DNA of 32,435 nucleotides, taken from assembly GCF_000518805.1 (NCBI RefSeq), contig NZ_JAEH01000055.1:1-32435 (forward strand). The letters are read 5' to 3'. Origin of the DNA: Shewanella waksmanii ATCC BAA-643. GTDB lineage: Bacteria; Pseudomonadota; Gammaproteobacteria; Enterobacterales; Shewanellaceae. Of the stretch, positions 6,159-15,334 are shown piece after piece (position 1 is the first letter of the stretch; each line of letters starts with the position of its first letter). A program made the translations under genes and the position numbers. The notes beneath the pieces are model-generated. The model did not search any database. It was given only the letters and a program-made list of their open reading frames with translations, and had not been told where the DNA came from.

Positions 6159-8111
6159 CTAGTTAGCGCCGTTTAATCTCGCTTGAATAGCCAGTTTAGC
6201 CTCTTCTTGTGCCAACAATAGCTCTTCTTGCTCTTTCTGGCGCATTAAGCCATCAAATGCCAGCCGTGCTTGTTGCGCCTGAGAAGAAGCCTGCACTTTT
6301 ACCTCTTTAGCTTTAACAGCGTCGAGCGCCAGTTGCTGTAACTGCTCAAGCAATTCCGCTGGCGCATCCCCCAAATCGACACTCGACTCTCCGCGAGACA
6401 ACGCCTCTTTGCGTAGCTGTTTCTTGAGCATCCAGATAGCTTCATTGATATCGCGCTCACTATTCGCCGCGGCTATGGCGCTGTCGCGTGCAACTTCAAA
6501 CTTCCCTAGTGCTTGGCCCTCTTTACTCCACGGATCGACATCAGGCAGATCAGAGATATTAATAACCGGATCAACATAATCGTCTTGATGAGATAGGTCG
6601 AGCATGGCTGCCTTAATACCTGATACCATCAGCAACACGGCAATCACCAACAGAGGTAATCCACCAACAATTGCTGCCGTTTGCAGTGTCTCTAACCCAC
6701 CCATAAACATGAGTGCTGATGGCATTAAAGACAAAGTGAACGCCCAAAACAATCTATTCCAGCGCATGGGATCTTCAGTGACATTGGTTTGCACTACTGA
6801 GGCCAAAATGTAAGAGATAGAATCAAAAGTCGTGGCGGTAAAAATAATGCACAAGATAGTAAACAGCGTAATAATCAATGCGCTAAAAGGCAGTTGCTCT
6901 AGCACCGCAAAAATTGCGCTGGTCGCTCCTTGGGCGTTAAGAATGGCAACCACATCAAGTTGACCTGATAGCTGTAACGACAAGCCATAGTTACCCAAAA
7001 TGATGAAATACATCGAACAACCTAATGATCCAAAAAATACCGCGCCAGAAACCATCTGTTTAATGGTTCTACCGCGTGAAATACGGGCCACAAACAAGCC
7101 CATACTAGGCGCAAACACCAGCCACCATGCCCAATAAAAAATGGTCCAATCTTGTGGAAAATGGGTATCAGCAAACGTCCCTAATCCACCAAAGGGCTCT
7201 GCCCAAGTCGCCATAACAAAAAAATTGGACAACATACGGCCAATAGAATCTAACCCCGTTTCCAACATAAAAATCGTCGGCCCGCAAACTAACACAAACA
7301 GCAATAAGACCAGCGCGCCCCAAAAATTGATATTGCTGAGGATCTTAATGCCCTTGTCCATGCCTTTGTATGCCGAATAAGCAAAGATGGCGGTACATAA
7401 CATCAGCACACCAATTTGACTACCTGTGGTGGTGGGGATGCCGAACAGATAGCTAATCCCCTCATTTATCAGCGGTGCCGCTAAACCTAAGGTAGTGGCC
7501 GCGCCGCCCAATAGACCAAATATAAATAAAATGTCGACCGCTTTACCCAGCTTACCCACGCTATTGGCTTCACCAATCACAGGCATAAGCGCCGCCGATA
7601 CCTTCAAAACCGGTTGTTTGCGCACATAGTAGAAATAGGCAATCGGAATCGCAGGGATCATGTAAATACACCAAGCAATTGGACCCCAGTGAAATAATCC
7701 GTAGGTTGCAGCCCAGCGAATGGCTTCTTCACTGCCAGCGGCCAATTGAAATGGCGGGTTTTGATAGTAGTAGGCCCACTCGATGGTGCCCCAATATAAA
7801 ATACTCGCGCCAATGCCTCCGCAAAATAGCATCGCCGCCCATGACGACAACGCAAACTCTGGCGCTTCGTCTGGATCGCCCAGTTTTATCTGACCAATGT
7901 CAGAAAAAACAATGTAAATCATGAAGAAAAAGGCCGCTAGTCCCAAGCCAAGATAAGCAAAACCCAGCTTATCTGTCATAAATGTTTTAGCAATCGCAAT
8001 CCAATGCGCACCTTCAGCAGGAAACACCAACAATGGGGTGACTACCGCAAACAGCAAAGCCAATGCGCCGAAAAATGTCGGCTTATCGATCAGCTCAAAT
8101 GATTTGTTCAT
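6159..8111 (-). CDS. BCCT-family (betaine/choline/carnitine) transporter with coiled-coil tail
   Basis: 650 residues. Residues 1-500 give about twelve membrane segments with BCCT signatures: the aromatic box region ILYWGTIEWAYYY, GLFHWGPIAWC, and FYWAWWLVFAPSMGLFVARISRGRT, which closely resembles the CaiT/BetP core. At the sodium-site glycine stretch it reads GGIGAS, between BetP (GMGIG) and CaiT, so the coupling ion is unclear. The odd part is the last 140 residues (about 510-650). They are charged and Ala/Gln/Glu/Leu-rich with heptad character (LLEQLQQLALDAVKAKEVK, QKEQEELLLAQEEAKLA), longer than ordinary BCCT tails. The tail is probably a cytoplasmic sensor or oligomerisation region. GGAA precedes the ATG. 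The substrate is probably a quaternary amine. Confidence 0.92.
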   Translation of the reverse strand: MNKSFELIDKPTFFGALALLFAVVTPLLVFPAEGAHWIAIAKTFMTDKLGFAYLGLGLAAFFFMIYIVFSDIGQIKLGDPDEAPEFALSSWAAMLFCGGIGASILYWGTIEWAYYYQNPPFQLAAGSEEAIRWAATYGLFHWGPIAWCIYMIPAIPIAYFYYVRKQPVLKVSAALMPVIGEANSVGKLGKAVDILFIFGLLGGAATTLGLAAPLINEGISYLFGIPTTTGSQIGVLMLCTAIFAYSAYKGMDKGIKILSNINFWGALVLLLFVLVCGPTIFMLETGLDSIGRMLSNFFVMATWAEPFGGLGTFADTHFPQDWTIFYWAWWLVFAPSMGLFVARISRGRTIKQMVSGAVFFGSLGCSMYFIILGNYGLSLQLSGQLDVVAILNAQGATSAIFAVLEQLPFSALIITLFTILCIIFTATTFDSISYILASVVQTNVTEDPMRWNRLFWAFTLSLMPSALMFMGGLETLQTAAIVGGLPLLVIAVLLMVSGIKAAMLDLSHQDDYVDPVINISDLPDVDPWSKEGQALGKFEVARDSAIAAANSERDINEAIWMLKKQLRKEALSRGESSVDLGDAPAELLEQLQQLALDAVKAKEVKVQASSQAQQARLAFDGLMRQKEQEELLLAQEEAKLAIQARLNGAN

Positions 8112-8566
8112 TTTTTAAATTCCAAAACAACAACAGCATATTAAGTAAAAGTTCGGCACACAAAAACTACCCCATGCTGCAGGCAGATGGGGTGAGATCA
8201 GGGATCTATTGAATAGTTATGTTACGAACGTATTGGTCGTGCAGTTATCACCGAAAAAGGGCCGACATAGCAATTATGCAAGCTGGCGACAAAATAGAAC
8301 CAATTGCAGTTACTGTCGACAAATAGTTTTCCAGCTGCTGACATATTTGTGATGCCAATCTCACTTGATCATCTAGACAGAGACTCTTAGTCCAAATGTG
8401 TTTCAACTTTGCTTGAAATCGACAGCAGAGTGAAAACCACGCCCCGTTGAGTAGTGCGGTCGATGGGCATTTGCTAAAATTCATGGTTATTTTGTGGCAG
8501 CGAGATATACTGCCACGCTCAGAGGCTCTCTGAGCAAATAGATATTTGATAATGTAAAGGCAGGCT
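8112..8566. other. Divergent intergenic region between BCCT and radical SAM genes
   Basis: 455 bp with no credible gene. It holds a hairpin ACCCCAT (8169-8175) with ATGGGGT (8187-8193), 60-80 bp upstream of the BCCT start and so possibly in its leader, and the two palindromes at 8495-8535 before the radical SAM gene. A 115-codon frame on the minus strand (8248-8595) overlaps the next gene's start and has no homology-like features. Confidence 0.6.
8495..8535. promoter_or_regulatory. Paired palindromes upstream of the radical SAM gene
   Basis: TGGCAG (8495-8500) and CTGCCA (8510-8515) flank nine bases. Next to them GCTCAGAG (8517-8524) and CTCTGAGC (8528-8535) flank three bases. Both are perfect and end 31 bp before the start codon, a suitable place for an operator or leader hairpin. 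No regulator can be named. Confidence 0.45.
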
Positions 8567-10501
8567 ATGACCGTTCTACTAATGACTCCTCCCATGACTC
8601 AGCTAAATACGCCCTACCCGGCAACGGCGTATTTAACCGGGTTTTTGCGATCCCGTGGTTATGAGGCAGTACAACGCGACCCTGCTATTGAGCTATTTTT
8701 AGAGATGATGACCGCGCCGGCATTGGATGTCATTCGCCAGATCGTCGAACAGAACTTTGAGCATTTTGAAGACCATGAGCTACCGGATGTTATCTTTAAT
8801 TTCTTGGCAGAGTTTGACCGCTACCAACTCACCGTAGAGAGCGCTATCCGCTTTTTACAAGGCAAAGATCCTAGCTTAGCGCTACGTATTAATTCACGGC
8901 GTTTTTTGCCCGAAGGCCCTGCATTTGATGCCATAGCGCAAATGGAAGCAGTATCGGGTGACGTATTACAAGCGGCATTTGGCAATTTAGGTGTGCAAGA
9001 TAAAGCCAAGTACCTCGCCACCTTATTCATCAATGATTTATCATCGGTCATTACCCAAGGTGTCGATCCTTACTTTGAAGTTAGCCGTTATGGTGAGCAA
9101 TTAGCTGCCGCTAACCCCACTTTTGATAATCTGTACGACACATTAATGGATGAGCCAACCTTCAGCTCTGAAATTTTAGAACAACTGGTAGAGCAATACC
9201 TAGAGGAAACACAGCCTAGTGTAGTGGCACTGACGGTACCCTTTCCTGGCAACATGTTAGGGGCGCTGCGTATCGCCCAGACCTGTAAGGCGCTCAACCC
9301 AGATATCCCGGTTGTGATGGGTGGCGGTTTTATTAATACTGAACTGCGCGCGCTAAAAGATCCGCGGGTATTCGAGTTTATTGATTTTATCTGTTTAGAT
9401 GATGGTGAGCGTCCGCTGATCACCCTTTTAGAGTATTTGCAGGGCCAGCGTGAAGTCGACGATTTAGTCCGTACCTATTTTCTTGCCGAAAATGAACAAG
9501 GCGAAGTCTATGTTCATTTTAACGAAAATACCGAGCTACACGACATCCCGCAAACTGATGTAGGTGCGCCTATCTATGACGGCTTACCATTAGATGAATA
9601 CCTGTCTTTATGCGAAATGCTCAACCCAATGCACCGCATCTGGAGCGATGGGCGCTGGAACAAGCTTACCATTGCCCACGGCTGCTACTGGCGCAAGTGT
9701 AGCTTTTGTGATGTTAGCCTCGATTACATCGACCGGTATGACGCCGCCGGCGCAGATGTATTAGTTGATCGAATTGAACAGCTTATTGAAGAAACCGGCC
9801 AAACGGGTTTTCATTTTGTCGATGAAGCCTTACCGCCTAAAGTGCTGTTTTCAATGGCCAAGCGCTTAATTGAGCGCAATGTAGTGATTAGTTGGTGGGG
9901 TAACATTCGGTTTGAACGGACCTTTAGCCCAGCCCGTTGCCAATTGTTGGCAGATTCTGGCTGTATTGCGGTCAGTGGCGGACTTGAAGTTGCATCAGAC
10001 AGGCTACTAAAACTGATGAAAAAAGGTGTCAGTGTCGAACGTGTTGCCAATGTCACTAAGTCATTTAGCGATGCTGGCATTATGGTGCATGCATACTTAA
10101 TGTATGGCTTCCCTACCCAAACAGAACAGGAAACTGTCGACTCACTGGAGATGGTAAGACAGATGATGCAACAAGGCTGTTTCCAATCTGCCTACTGGCA
10201 CCGTTTTGTTGCTACAGTCCACAGTCCGATAGGCATGAATCCCGAACAATTTGGTATTACCTTAGCGGAGCGGCCAGAGATCTTATTTGCTGAAAACGAT
10301 GTCGACTTTATCGACCCAACCGGCACTGATCATGACATGCTTGGTGAAGGGTTACGCAAAGCCATTTATAACTATATGCATGGCATAGGCTTTGACCAAC
10401 CAATGAGCTTTTGGTTTAACCAAACCGTTGCGCCCACCAGCATGAAAAAAGATTTAATAGCGAACGCAATCACCCAGTTTATTGAAAGCCATCAGGAATA
10501 A
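8567..10501 (+). CDS. B12-binding-domain-type radical SAM protein
   Basis: 644 residues. The N-terminal region (about 1-300) has the fold pattern of a cobalamin-binding domain placed before a radical SAM domain (PYPATAYLTGFLRSRGYEAV, ALTVPFPGNMLGALRIA, IPVVMGGGFINTELRA, CLDDGERPL). It shows no DxHxxG, so B12 may bind base-on or not at all. The radical SAM core (about 360-600) carries GCYWRKCSFC with C373, C378 and C381: CX4CX2C rather than the usual CX3CX2C. Later core features are HFVDEALPPK, WWGNIRFERTF and SGGLEVASDRLLKLMKKGVS. It is probably a methyltransferase or other SAM-radical enzyme; the substrate is unknown. AGGCAGGCT precedes the ATG, and it stands alone with its own terminator. 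Confidence 0.88.
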   Translation: MTVLLMTPPMTQLNTPYPATAYLTGFLRSRGYEAVQRDPAIELFLEMMTAPALDVIRQIVEQNFEHFEDHELPDVIFNFLAEFDRYQLTVESAIRFLQGKDPSLALRINSRRFLPEGPAFDAIAQMEAVSGDVLQAAFGNLGVQDKAKYLATLFINDLSSVITQGVDPYFEVSRYGEQLAAANPTFDNLYDTLMDEPTFSSEILEQLVEQYLEETQPSVVALTVPFPGNMLGALRIAQTCKALNPDIPVVMGGGFINTELRALKDPRVFEFIDFICLDDGERPLITLLEYLQGQREVDDLVRTYFLAENEQGEVYVHFNENTELHDIPQTDVGAPIYDGLPLDEYLSLCEMLNPMHRIWSDGRWNKLTIAHGCYWRKCSFCDVSLDYIDRYDAAGADVLVDRIEQLIEETGQTGFHFVDEALPPKVLFSMAKRLIERNVVISWWGNIRFERTFSPARCQLLADSGCIAVSGGLEVASDRLLKLMKKGVSVERVANVTKSFSDAGIMVHAYLMYGFPTQTEQETVDSLEMVRQMMQQGCFQSAYWHRFVATVHSPIGMNPEQFGITLAERPEILFAENDVDFIDPTGTDHDMLGEGLRKAIYNYMHGIGFDQPMSFWFNQTVAPTSMKKDLIANAITQFIESHQE

Positions 10502-10508
10502 TGCAGTC

Positions 10509-10533
10509 AAGGCCACCACTAAGTGGCCTTTAT
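10509..10533 (+). terminator. Rho-independent terminator of the radical SAM gene
   Basis: AAGGCCAC (10509-10516), a six-base loop, GTGGCCTT (10523-10530), then TATTT. It begins seven bases after the stop codon. Confidence 0.85.
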
Positions 10534-10607
10534 TTACAGCAATGGTTTGATAGTCGATAGTGATGAGCAATCAGTGCATGGATCTATGCTGTCGCTTGAC
10601 CTTCTAG

Positions 10608-11735
10608 TCAGCGCTTTTGCCATTTCAACCAATCTTGCTGCAATTTGGCGTAACCGCCTCGATATTTTTCCAGTGCCGCGATCGGTTGCTTTGTTTTACA
10701 ACGTTGCTCGCTAAAATCGGTAAATAACGCCGCTAATGTTTGCCGACCGGTGTAACTCGACATTAGAAAAGAAATAAAGAGATGTGATGCACTATACAAG
10801 TCATTGCGTCTACTGCCACTCCACTGTTGAGCAGTCGCGTTTAATAGCGCAGGTAAGGTCATCACAACACCATGTCGATAACGCTCTTTAGCCCGTTTGA
10901 GCGCTAAAGGTGTGTACAGCAAATGTTGACTGTTGGACGCAAGCGTTCGCAGGAACAAAGGCGACTCAAAGTACTCCGCAAGCCCCTCATTAAACCAACG
11001 TGGCGTTATGCCAAACTGACCCGCATTCATCACATGCACTGATTCATGAAGCGCTGTGCTAAACGCTTGTTCATCAGTTCTATACCACACTGCTGCGATA
11101 TTGTGTTGGCCGGAATAAAACCCTTGGCTAGCACTAACAAAATTCGTGTATTGACGCTCCAAGTCTTTATAAACACCTTTATTAGACGCTAGTATTAAAT
11201 CAATTTTTATCGGCTGTAAAACTTTTTTGGGTAAGAGTTGACGATAGCGAGCATCAATTTGTTTGATAGCTGAGGTTAGCTTATTTCGTAAAAAAGGCGG
11301 AGTACTAGTCCCTTTAGTGCTGATTGCTAACTCAAAACTGTACTCAGGCTCTTTGTAATGAGTCAGCTGACTATGCTGCTCTGCGGCTGCCGCATCCGAG
11401 AAGTGAGTGACACCTTGTTCATCGGTCCAAGAATAAATGCCTTTGTCTCGTTTTTGGATGGCTTTAGCTTGAGTAACCGTTAATGTATCGCAAGTTGCTA
11501 ACTGCTCGGCAGACAGAGTATTTTCATGCCGCTCTTGATATCGAGGCTTTCTATCGACAGGAGGTGACAACTTAACGGGTGGTTGAGCAGTCTCAGGTTT
11601 TGTTAAATCTAGTGCAGCGAGTAATTCATCCAATACCGGTACGTTAAACCACTTGCCCTTATAGTGATTAACCGCAATGCCAATACTACATACTAAAACA
11701 ACGAGCACAATATAACGGCTCAGTCGGCTTTCCAT
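10608..11735 (-). CDS. Membrane-anchored DUF4124 protein with HExxH metalloprotease-like domain
   Basis: The frame is open from a TTG at 11813, but the ATG at 11735 is preferred. It follows GGAATTAGGG and puts a membrane segment right at the N-terminus (SRYIVLVVLVCSIGIAVNHY), giving 375 residues. Residues 96-116 (KGIYSWTDEQGVTHFSDAAA) are a DUF4124 motif. The C-terminal half has ALHESVHV (H230, E231, H234) followed by RWFNEGLAEYFES, whose glutamates (E250, E254) can supply the third ligand, as in gluzincin peptidases. This predicts a periplasm-facing, inner-membrane-anchored zinc peptidase; substrate unknown. It runs leftward after the CNNM gene with a 135-bp gap. Confidence 0.75.
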   Translation of the reverse strand: MESRLSRYIVLVVLVCSIGIAVNHYKGKWFNVPVLDELLAALDLTKPETAQPPVKLSPPVDRKPRYQERHENTLSAEQLATCDTLTVTQAKAIQKRDKGIYSWTDEQGVTHFSDAAAAEQHSQLTHYKEPEYSFELAISTKGTSTPPFLRNKLTSAIKQIDARYRQLLPKKVLQPIKIDLILASNKGVYKDLERQYTNFVSASQGFYSGQHNIAAVWYRTDEQAFSTALHESVHVMNAGQFGITPRWFNEGLAEYFESPLFLRTLASNSQHLLYTPLALKRAKERYRHGVVMTLPALLNATAQQWSGSRRNDLYSASHLFISFLMSSYTGRQTLAALFTDFSEQRCKTKQPIAALEKYRGGYAKLQQDWLKWQKR

Positions 11736-11870
11736 AGCCCTAATTCCTATCAAAATGCACCAAGATGGTACAGCAATGGGTTTGAACAAACAGACAAAAT
11801 TATTATCAGACAACCAAACGACGTGGTGTCATGTTATCTGACTTAAAGTGGTTAGGTCTGCTAATTAGCA

Positions 11871-13184
11871 TTATTCAATCACTTCGCTAGCAATGCCATC
11901 GTCAAGGCGTGTGACTAGCAATTGATCGACTTTATAGCTATCAACATCGACAACTTCAAATTTGTAACCGGCATGAATGACCGAGTCAGTGCACTTAGGG
12001 ATTTTACGCAACATGAACATCATAAAGCCGGCAATGGTTTCATAATTGTGACTTTGCGGGAAAGCCTCAATATCTAACGCGCGCATCACACCAATGATAG
12101 GCGTCACTCCGTCGACTAACCAAGAACGGTCATCGCGGGCAATGATCTGCTCTTCGCTCTCGGGAAGTGACCATGCACCCATTACCGCATCTTGCAGATC
12201 TTTAGCTGTAACCACACCCACCACCAGTGAGTACTCATTCATAACAACCGCGAAATCTGCCCGACTGTTTTTGAAGTAGTCCATCGATTCCGACAAACTC
12301 AAGGTATCGGGAATGAAAAAACAATTAGTCACTAAGCTTTTATCTTTAAGACTAATGCTCTCGCCATTAATTAAGTAAATCAGCAGCTTTTTGGCATTAA
12401 CAATGCCAACCACTGTATCGAGCTGCTCATTACAAACCAAGAAATTTGAATGGGGCTGCGCAGCAATCTTGGCTCGAATTTCCTCTTCGCTATCTTGCAG
12501 GAGAAAATACGCAAGACTCTCCCGCGCCGTCATTGCTGCTGTTACCGGAATGGATTGCATCTCAAACACTTTTTCCATCATCAGCTGATCGCCTTTATCC
12601 AGCACCCCGGCTTCTGCGCCCGCATCCATTACCGCGTAAATATCGTCGGAGGTCACCGCATCATCTCGTGCGGTTTGCACTCGAAAAATTCGAAATACAA
12701 GATTGGCTAAGCTGTTAAAAAACCAAACAAATGGCTTTAACACCACAATACATATCATCATCGGGCCAACAAACACCATGGCCACTTTTTCAGGAAAAGC
12801 CATTGCCAATCGTTTTGGCATTAAATCGGCAATTAAGATAAACAAACTGGTCACCAGCATGAAAGAGAGAAAGAAACTGGTTTTCTCTAGCCAAGGGCCT
12901 GACAGCCATGCCGATAAAAAGGCCTGTATATGGGGAGTAAAGGCCGACTCACCGACAATCCCGCCCATGATGGCCACGGCATTGAGACCGATTTGTACCA
13001 CAGTGAAAAAGTTGCCCGGTTGCGCTTGAAGATGCAGCACTTTTTGTGCGCGAATATCGCCTTCATCGCTCAATTGGCGCAGACGTATTTTTCGCGCCGC
13101 AGCCAAAGCAATTTCAGACATAGAAAAGAAACAACTCACCCCAATAAGGAGGAGAATGACCACAACATTATCAAAGAAGCTCAT
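11871..13184 (-). CDS. CNNM/CorC-HlyC family membrane protein with CBS domains
   Basis: 437 residues. The CNNM (DUF21) membrane domain is about 1-170 (MSFFDNVVVILLLIGVSCFF, FSMSEIALAAARKIRLRQL, then three more hydrophobic stretches). Two CBS domains follow at about 205-325 (PVTAAMTARESLAYFLL; LSESMDYFKNSRADFAVVMN, VVGVVTAKDLQDAV). A CorC/HlyC C-terminal domain is at about 340-430 (WLVDGVTPIIGVMRALDI). The family is linked to magnesium or cobalt efflux and ion homeostasis in the inner membrane. The old name hemolysin does not imply haemolysis. The end HAGYKFEVVDVDSYKVDQLL is typical. Confidence 0.92.
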   Translation of the reverse strand: MSFFDNVVVILLLIGVSCFFSMSEIALAAARKIRLRQLSDEGDIRAQKVLHLQAQPGNFFTVVQIGLNAVAIMGGIVGESAFTPHIQAFLSAWLSGPWLEKTSFFLSFMLVTSLFILIADLMPKRLAMAFPEKVAMVFVGPMMICIVVLKPFVWFFNSLANLVFRIFRVQTARDDAVTSDDIYAVMDAGAEAGVLDKGDQLMMEKVFEMQSIPVTAAMTARESLAYFLLQDSEEEIRAKIAAQPHSNFLVCNEQLDTVVGIVNAKKLLIYLINGESISLKDKSLVTNCFFIPDTLSLSESMDYFKNSRADFAVVMNEYSLVVGVVTAKDLQDAVMGAWSLPESEEQIIARDDRSWLVDGVTPIIGVMRALDIEAFPQSHNYETIAGFMMFMLRKIPKCTDSVIHAGYKFEVVDVDSYKVDQLLVTRLDDGIASEVIE

Positions 13185-13843
13185 GAGGCACCTTTATTAA
13201 CCCGAATGTTCAGACTAACAATTAGATTAGCGCTTTAGGTTAGCAAATCGGTTTAAACTCGCACTGAACCACGCACTGAGTTTAAGCTGTAAAACAAACC
13301 AAATTGACGCTGTATTTCGACCATCTCATAACCATAGAGGGCCAGATTTGCGGAGTATATCCGCAATATTGAAAGCTCGCTAGTGAATAAATGACACATT
13401 GTGATTGAGTTAAATTCATACACTTGTTGCTACCTGTATTAGCATTGCTGCCATACAAAACTTGTAGGCTTAGCTTACTGTAAATCAATCAGTTGGTGCT
13501 TCACTTGATAGCTGGATTAATAGAGAGTAGATCTTAGTACTTAAGATATTAAGGCTAGCTGCTACTTGGTGTTATAAATAAGCCGTAAATCATACAAATT
13601 AAATTCATTTGCTAAACACCTCAGACAACATCCACCACCAAAATCAATGGTAAACAGTAAAAATACACACCACCAACAAACTCAAGCTTTATCTGTAACA
13701 ACCTGGCAACTTAAGTTTATATATTAATCACTTAAACACAACTTCCCTGCGTTTTATATCCAGACAATTGACACCTATATAGAATGATGCCGAAGCTCAA
13801 ATAAATGAGCTCGTTAATATAATTACAATTGATGGGTCAAAAC
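13185..13843. other. Intergenic region without a gene
   Basis: About 640 AT-rich bp. It contains TTAAACTC/GAGTTTAA (13253-13260 with 13278-13285), whose loop holds GCACTGA twice. It also has TTGCGGA/TCCGCAA (13348-13354 with 13360-13366) and AGCTCA/TGAGCT (13793-13798 with 13805-13810) close to the next gene. TTGACA at 13768 lacks a well-spaced -10. A 68-codon minus-strand frame at 13282-13488 has no supporting start signal. Confidence 0.5.
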
Positions 13844-15217
13844 ATGAAATTACTTAAATCTGCCGCAGCTTTAGCTGTTGGTTTAGCACTACTTACTGGT
13901 TGCAATAACGACGATGACATTAAGTATGTTGATCATACCGAAGTTAAGATTGCGGCTTACAATTTATCGTTCGATCGTGCAACTTTTGCTGATTTAGTGG
14001 CTGAAATGGCAATTGCAGCGGATCAACAGAATATACTCGTTGCAGCGTACCTAGAAGATCGCGACGCTATGGAGCCTGCTGACAAGGCTACAGCGGAAAA
14101 AGTTATCCAAATTCGTAATGTTGCCGCAATCATTCAAAAGACTCGCCCAGATGTCCTAATGATGGGTGAATATAATAATGACGGTACGGGTGAAGACTTA
14201 TCAGCATTAGAAGGCTTTCAAGCAAACTACTTATCAGTAGCCCAAAGTATTGACGGCGCTGGCGGCACTGCAGAGTTAGAACCAATTGAGTACCCATTTG
14301 CGGAAAGCTACGCAACGAATACGGGCTTATTAAGCGGATTCGATTTGAATAATGATGGCTACATTGCAACTGCCGAAGATCTTGGTACCGATGCCTACGC
14401 CAATGATTCTTGGGGTTATGGCAAGTATCACGGTCAATATGCTTTTGCGCTAATGTCTAAATACGAAATTGATTCTAAAAATACCCGGACTTTCCAAAAC
14501 TTTAAGTGGAAAGACTTAGAAGGCGCTGAAAATCCATTATTAGATGGTGAAAACTGGTACACAGATGAAGAATGGCAGCAAATGACATTGTCATCGAAAA
14601 ACCACGTGGATACACCTATCTTAATTCCAACTAAAGATGGTACTGAAACCGTACACATTCTCATGTCTCACCCTACGCCTCCTGTATTTGATACAGGTAA
14701 AAACAAACTTCAAAATGCGGCAGAAGTGGAGTTTTGGCATAAGTACGTAACGAGTGCACAAGATTTCTACGACGATGCTGGTAACACAGGTGCACTCACA
14801 GCCGGTGCCCATTTTGTCATTGTAGGCGATCAGAATTTAGACGCTGCAACAGGCGCAGGTGACGGATTTACGGAAGTGATGGCACAGTTACATGCTGATC
14901 CTGTGGTAAACCAAAATGTCACTAACGGTGATTTGTACCCCACTAGTTTTGGTGCTGCGGAATATGCAGCTGATAGAAGCTCCGCCCATCCGCACCCTAA
15001 CCGCATCACGGCCGAGTTCCATAATGCCTATGGCGGAATCAATGCAGATCATGCAATTCCTTCGGCTAGCCTAAACATTATTGATTCTGGTGTATATTGG
15101 CAGGCTTCTTACCAACAAGGTCGTCTATTATTTAATGATGCCCGCATTGGTAATTACGGCAATGGTAAAGATGTTTCTTCTGATCACCGTATGGTTTGGG
15201 TGAAAGCTAGATTCTAA
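13844..15217 (+). CDS. Endonuclease/exonuclease/phosphatase-fold lipoprotein
   Basis: 457 residues from the ATG at 13844. The frame is open from a TTG at 13829, but only this ATG gives a standard lipoprotein signal, MKLLKSAAALAVGLALLTGC, with Cys20 as the lipid site. The mature part follows the DNase I-like fold: N in IAAYNLSF, catalytic E in VLMMGEYNND, H in MSHPTPPVFD, D and N in VIVGDQNLD, and the terminal SSDHRMVWVKARF with the D-H pair. An EF-hand-like loop (DLNNDGYIATAED) suggests calcium. It is probably an extracytoplasmic phosphodiesterase or phosphatase; the substrate may be nucleic acid, phospholipid or another phosphoester. It is monocistronic with its own terminator. Confidence 0.8.
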   Translation: MKLLKSAAALAVGLALLTGCNNDDDIKYVDHTEVKIAAYNLSFDRATFADLVAEMAIAADQQNILVAAYLEDRDAMEPADKATAEKVIQIRNVAAIIQKTRPDVLMMGEYNNDGTGEDLSALEGFQANYLSVAQSIDGAGGTAELEPIEYPFAESYATNTGLLSGFDLNNDGYIATAEDLGTDAYANDSWGYGKYHGQYAFALMSKYEIDSKNTRTFQNFKWKDLEGAENPLLDGENWYTDEEWQQMTLSSKNHVDTPILIPTKDGTETVHILMSHPTPPVFDTGKNKLQNAAEVEFWHKYVTSAQDFYDDAGNTGALTAGAHFVIVGDQNLDAATGAGDGFTEVMAQLHADPVVNQNVTNGDLYPTSFGAAEYAADRSSAHPHPNRITAEFHNAYGGINADHAIPSASLNIIDSGVYWQASYQQGRLLFNDARIGNYGNGKDVSSDHRMVWVKARF

Positions 15218-15232
15218 TCTGAAGTGCGCTAT

Positions 15233-15260
15233 AAAAGCCTCGATTTATCGAGGCTTTTTT
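15233..15260 (+). terminator. Rho-independent terminator
   Basis: AAAAGCCTCGA (15233-15243), a TTTA loop, TCGAGGCTTTT (15248-15258) and further T residues. It begins 15 bases after the lipoprotein gene's stop. The A-rich left arm could also serve leftward transcription. Confidence 0.92.
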
Positions 15261-15334
15261 ATTACTGCACTACCCAAAATCATAATCTAAGTGCATGACA
15301 GGAAACTCAACCGAAAGCTTTGAAATAGCGCCCA

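Noticed and set aside
8248..8595. 115-codon minus-strand ORF before the radical SAM gene
   Set aside because: It overlaps the start of a clear gene on the other strand, covers the palindromes, and has no family-like motifs or ribosome site.
10608..11813. Longer form of the HExxH protein from a TTG at 11813
   Set aside because: The ATG at 11735 has a better ribosome site and puts the membrane anchor at the N-terminus.
12703..13029. 108-codon plus-strand ORF inside the CNNM gene
   Set aside because: Antisense shadow of a strongly supported gene, as are the other frames in 12094-13238.
13282..13488. 68-codon minus-strand ORF in the intergenic region
   Set aside because: No ribosome site, odd composition and no neighbours in an operon.
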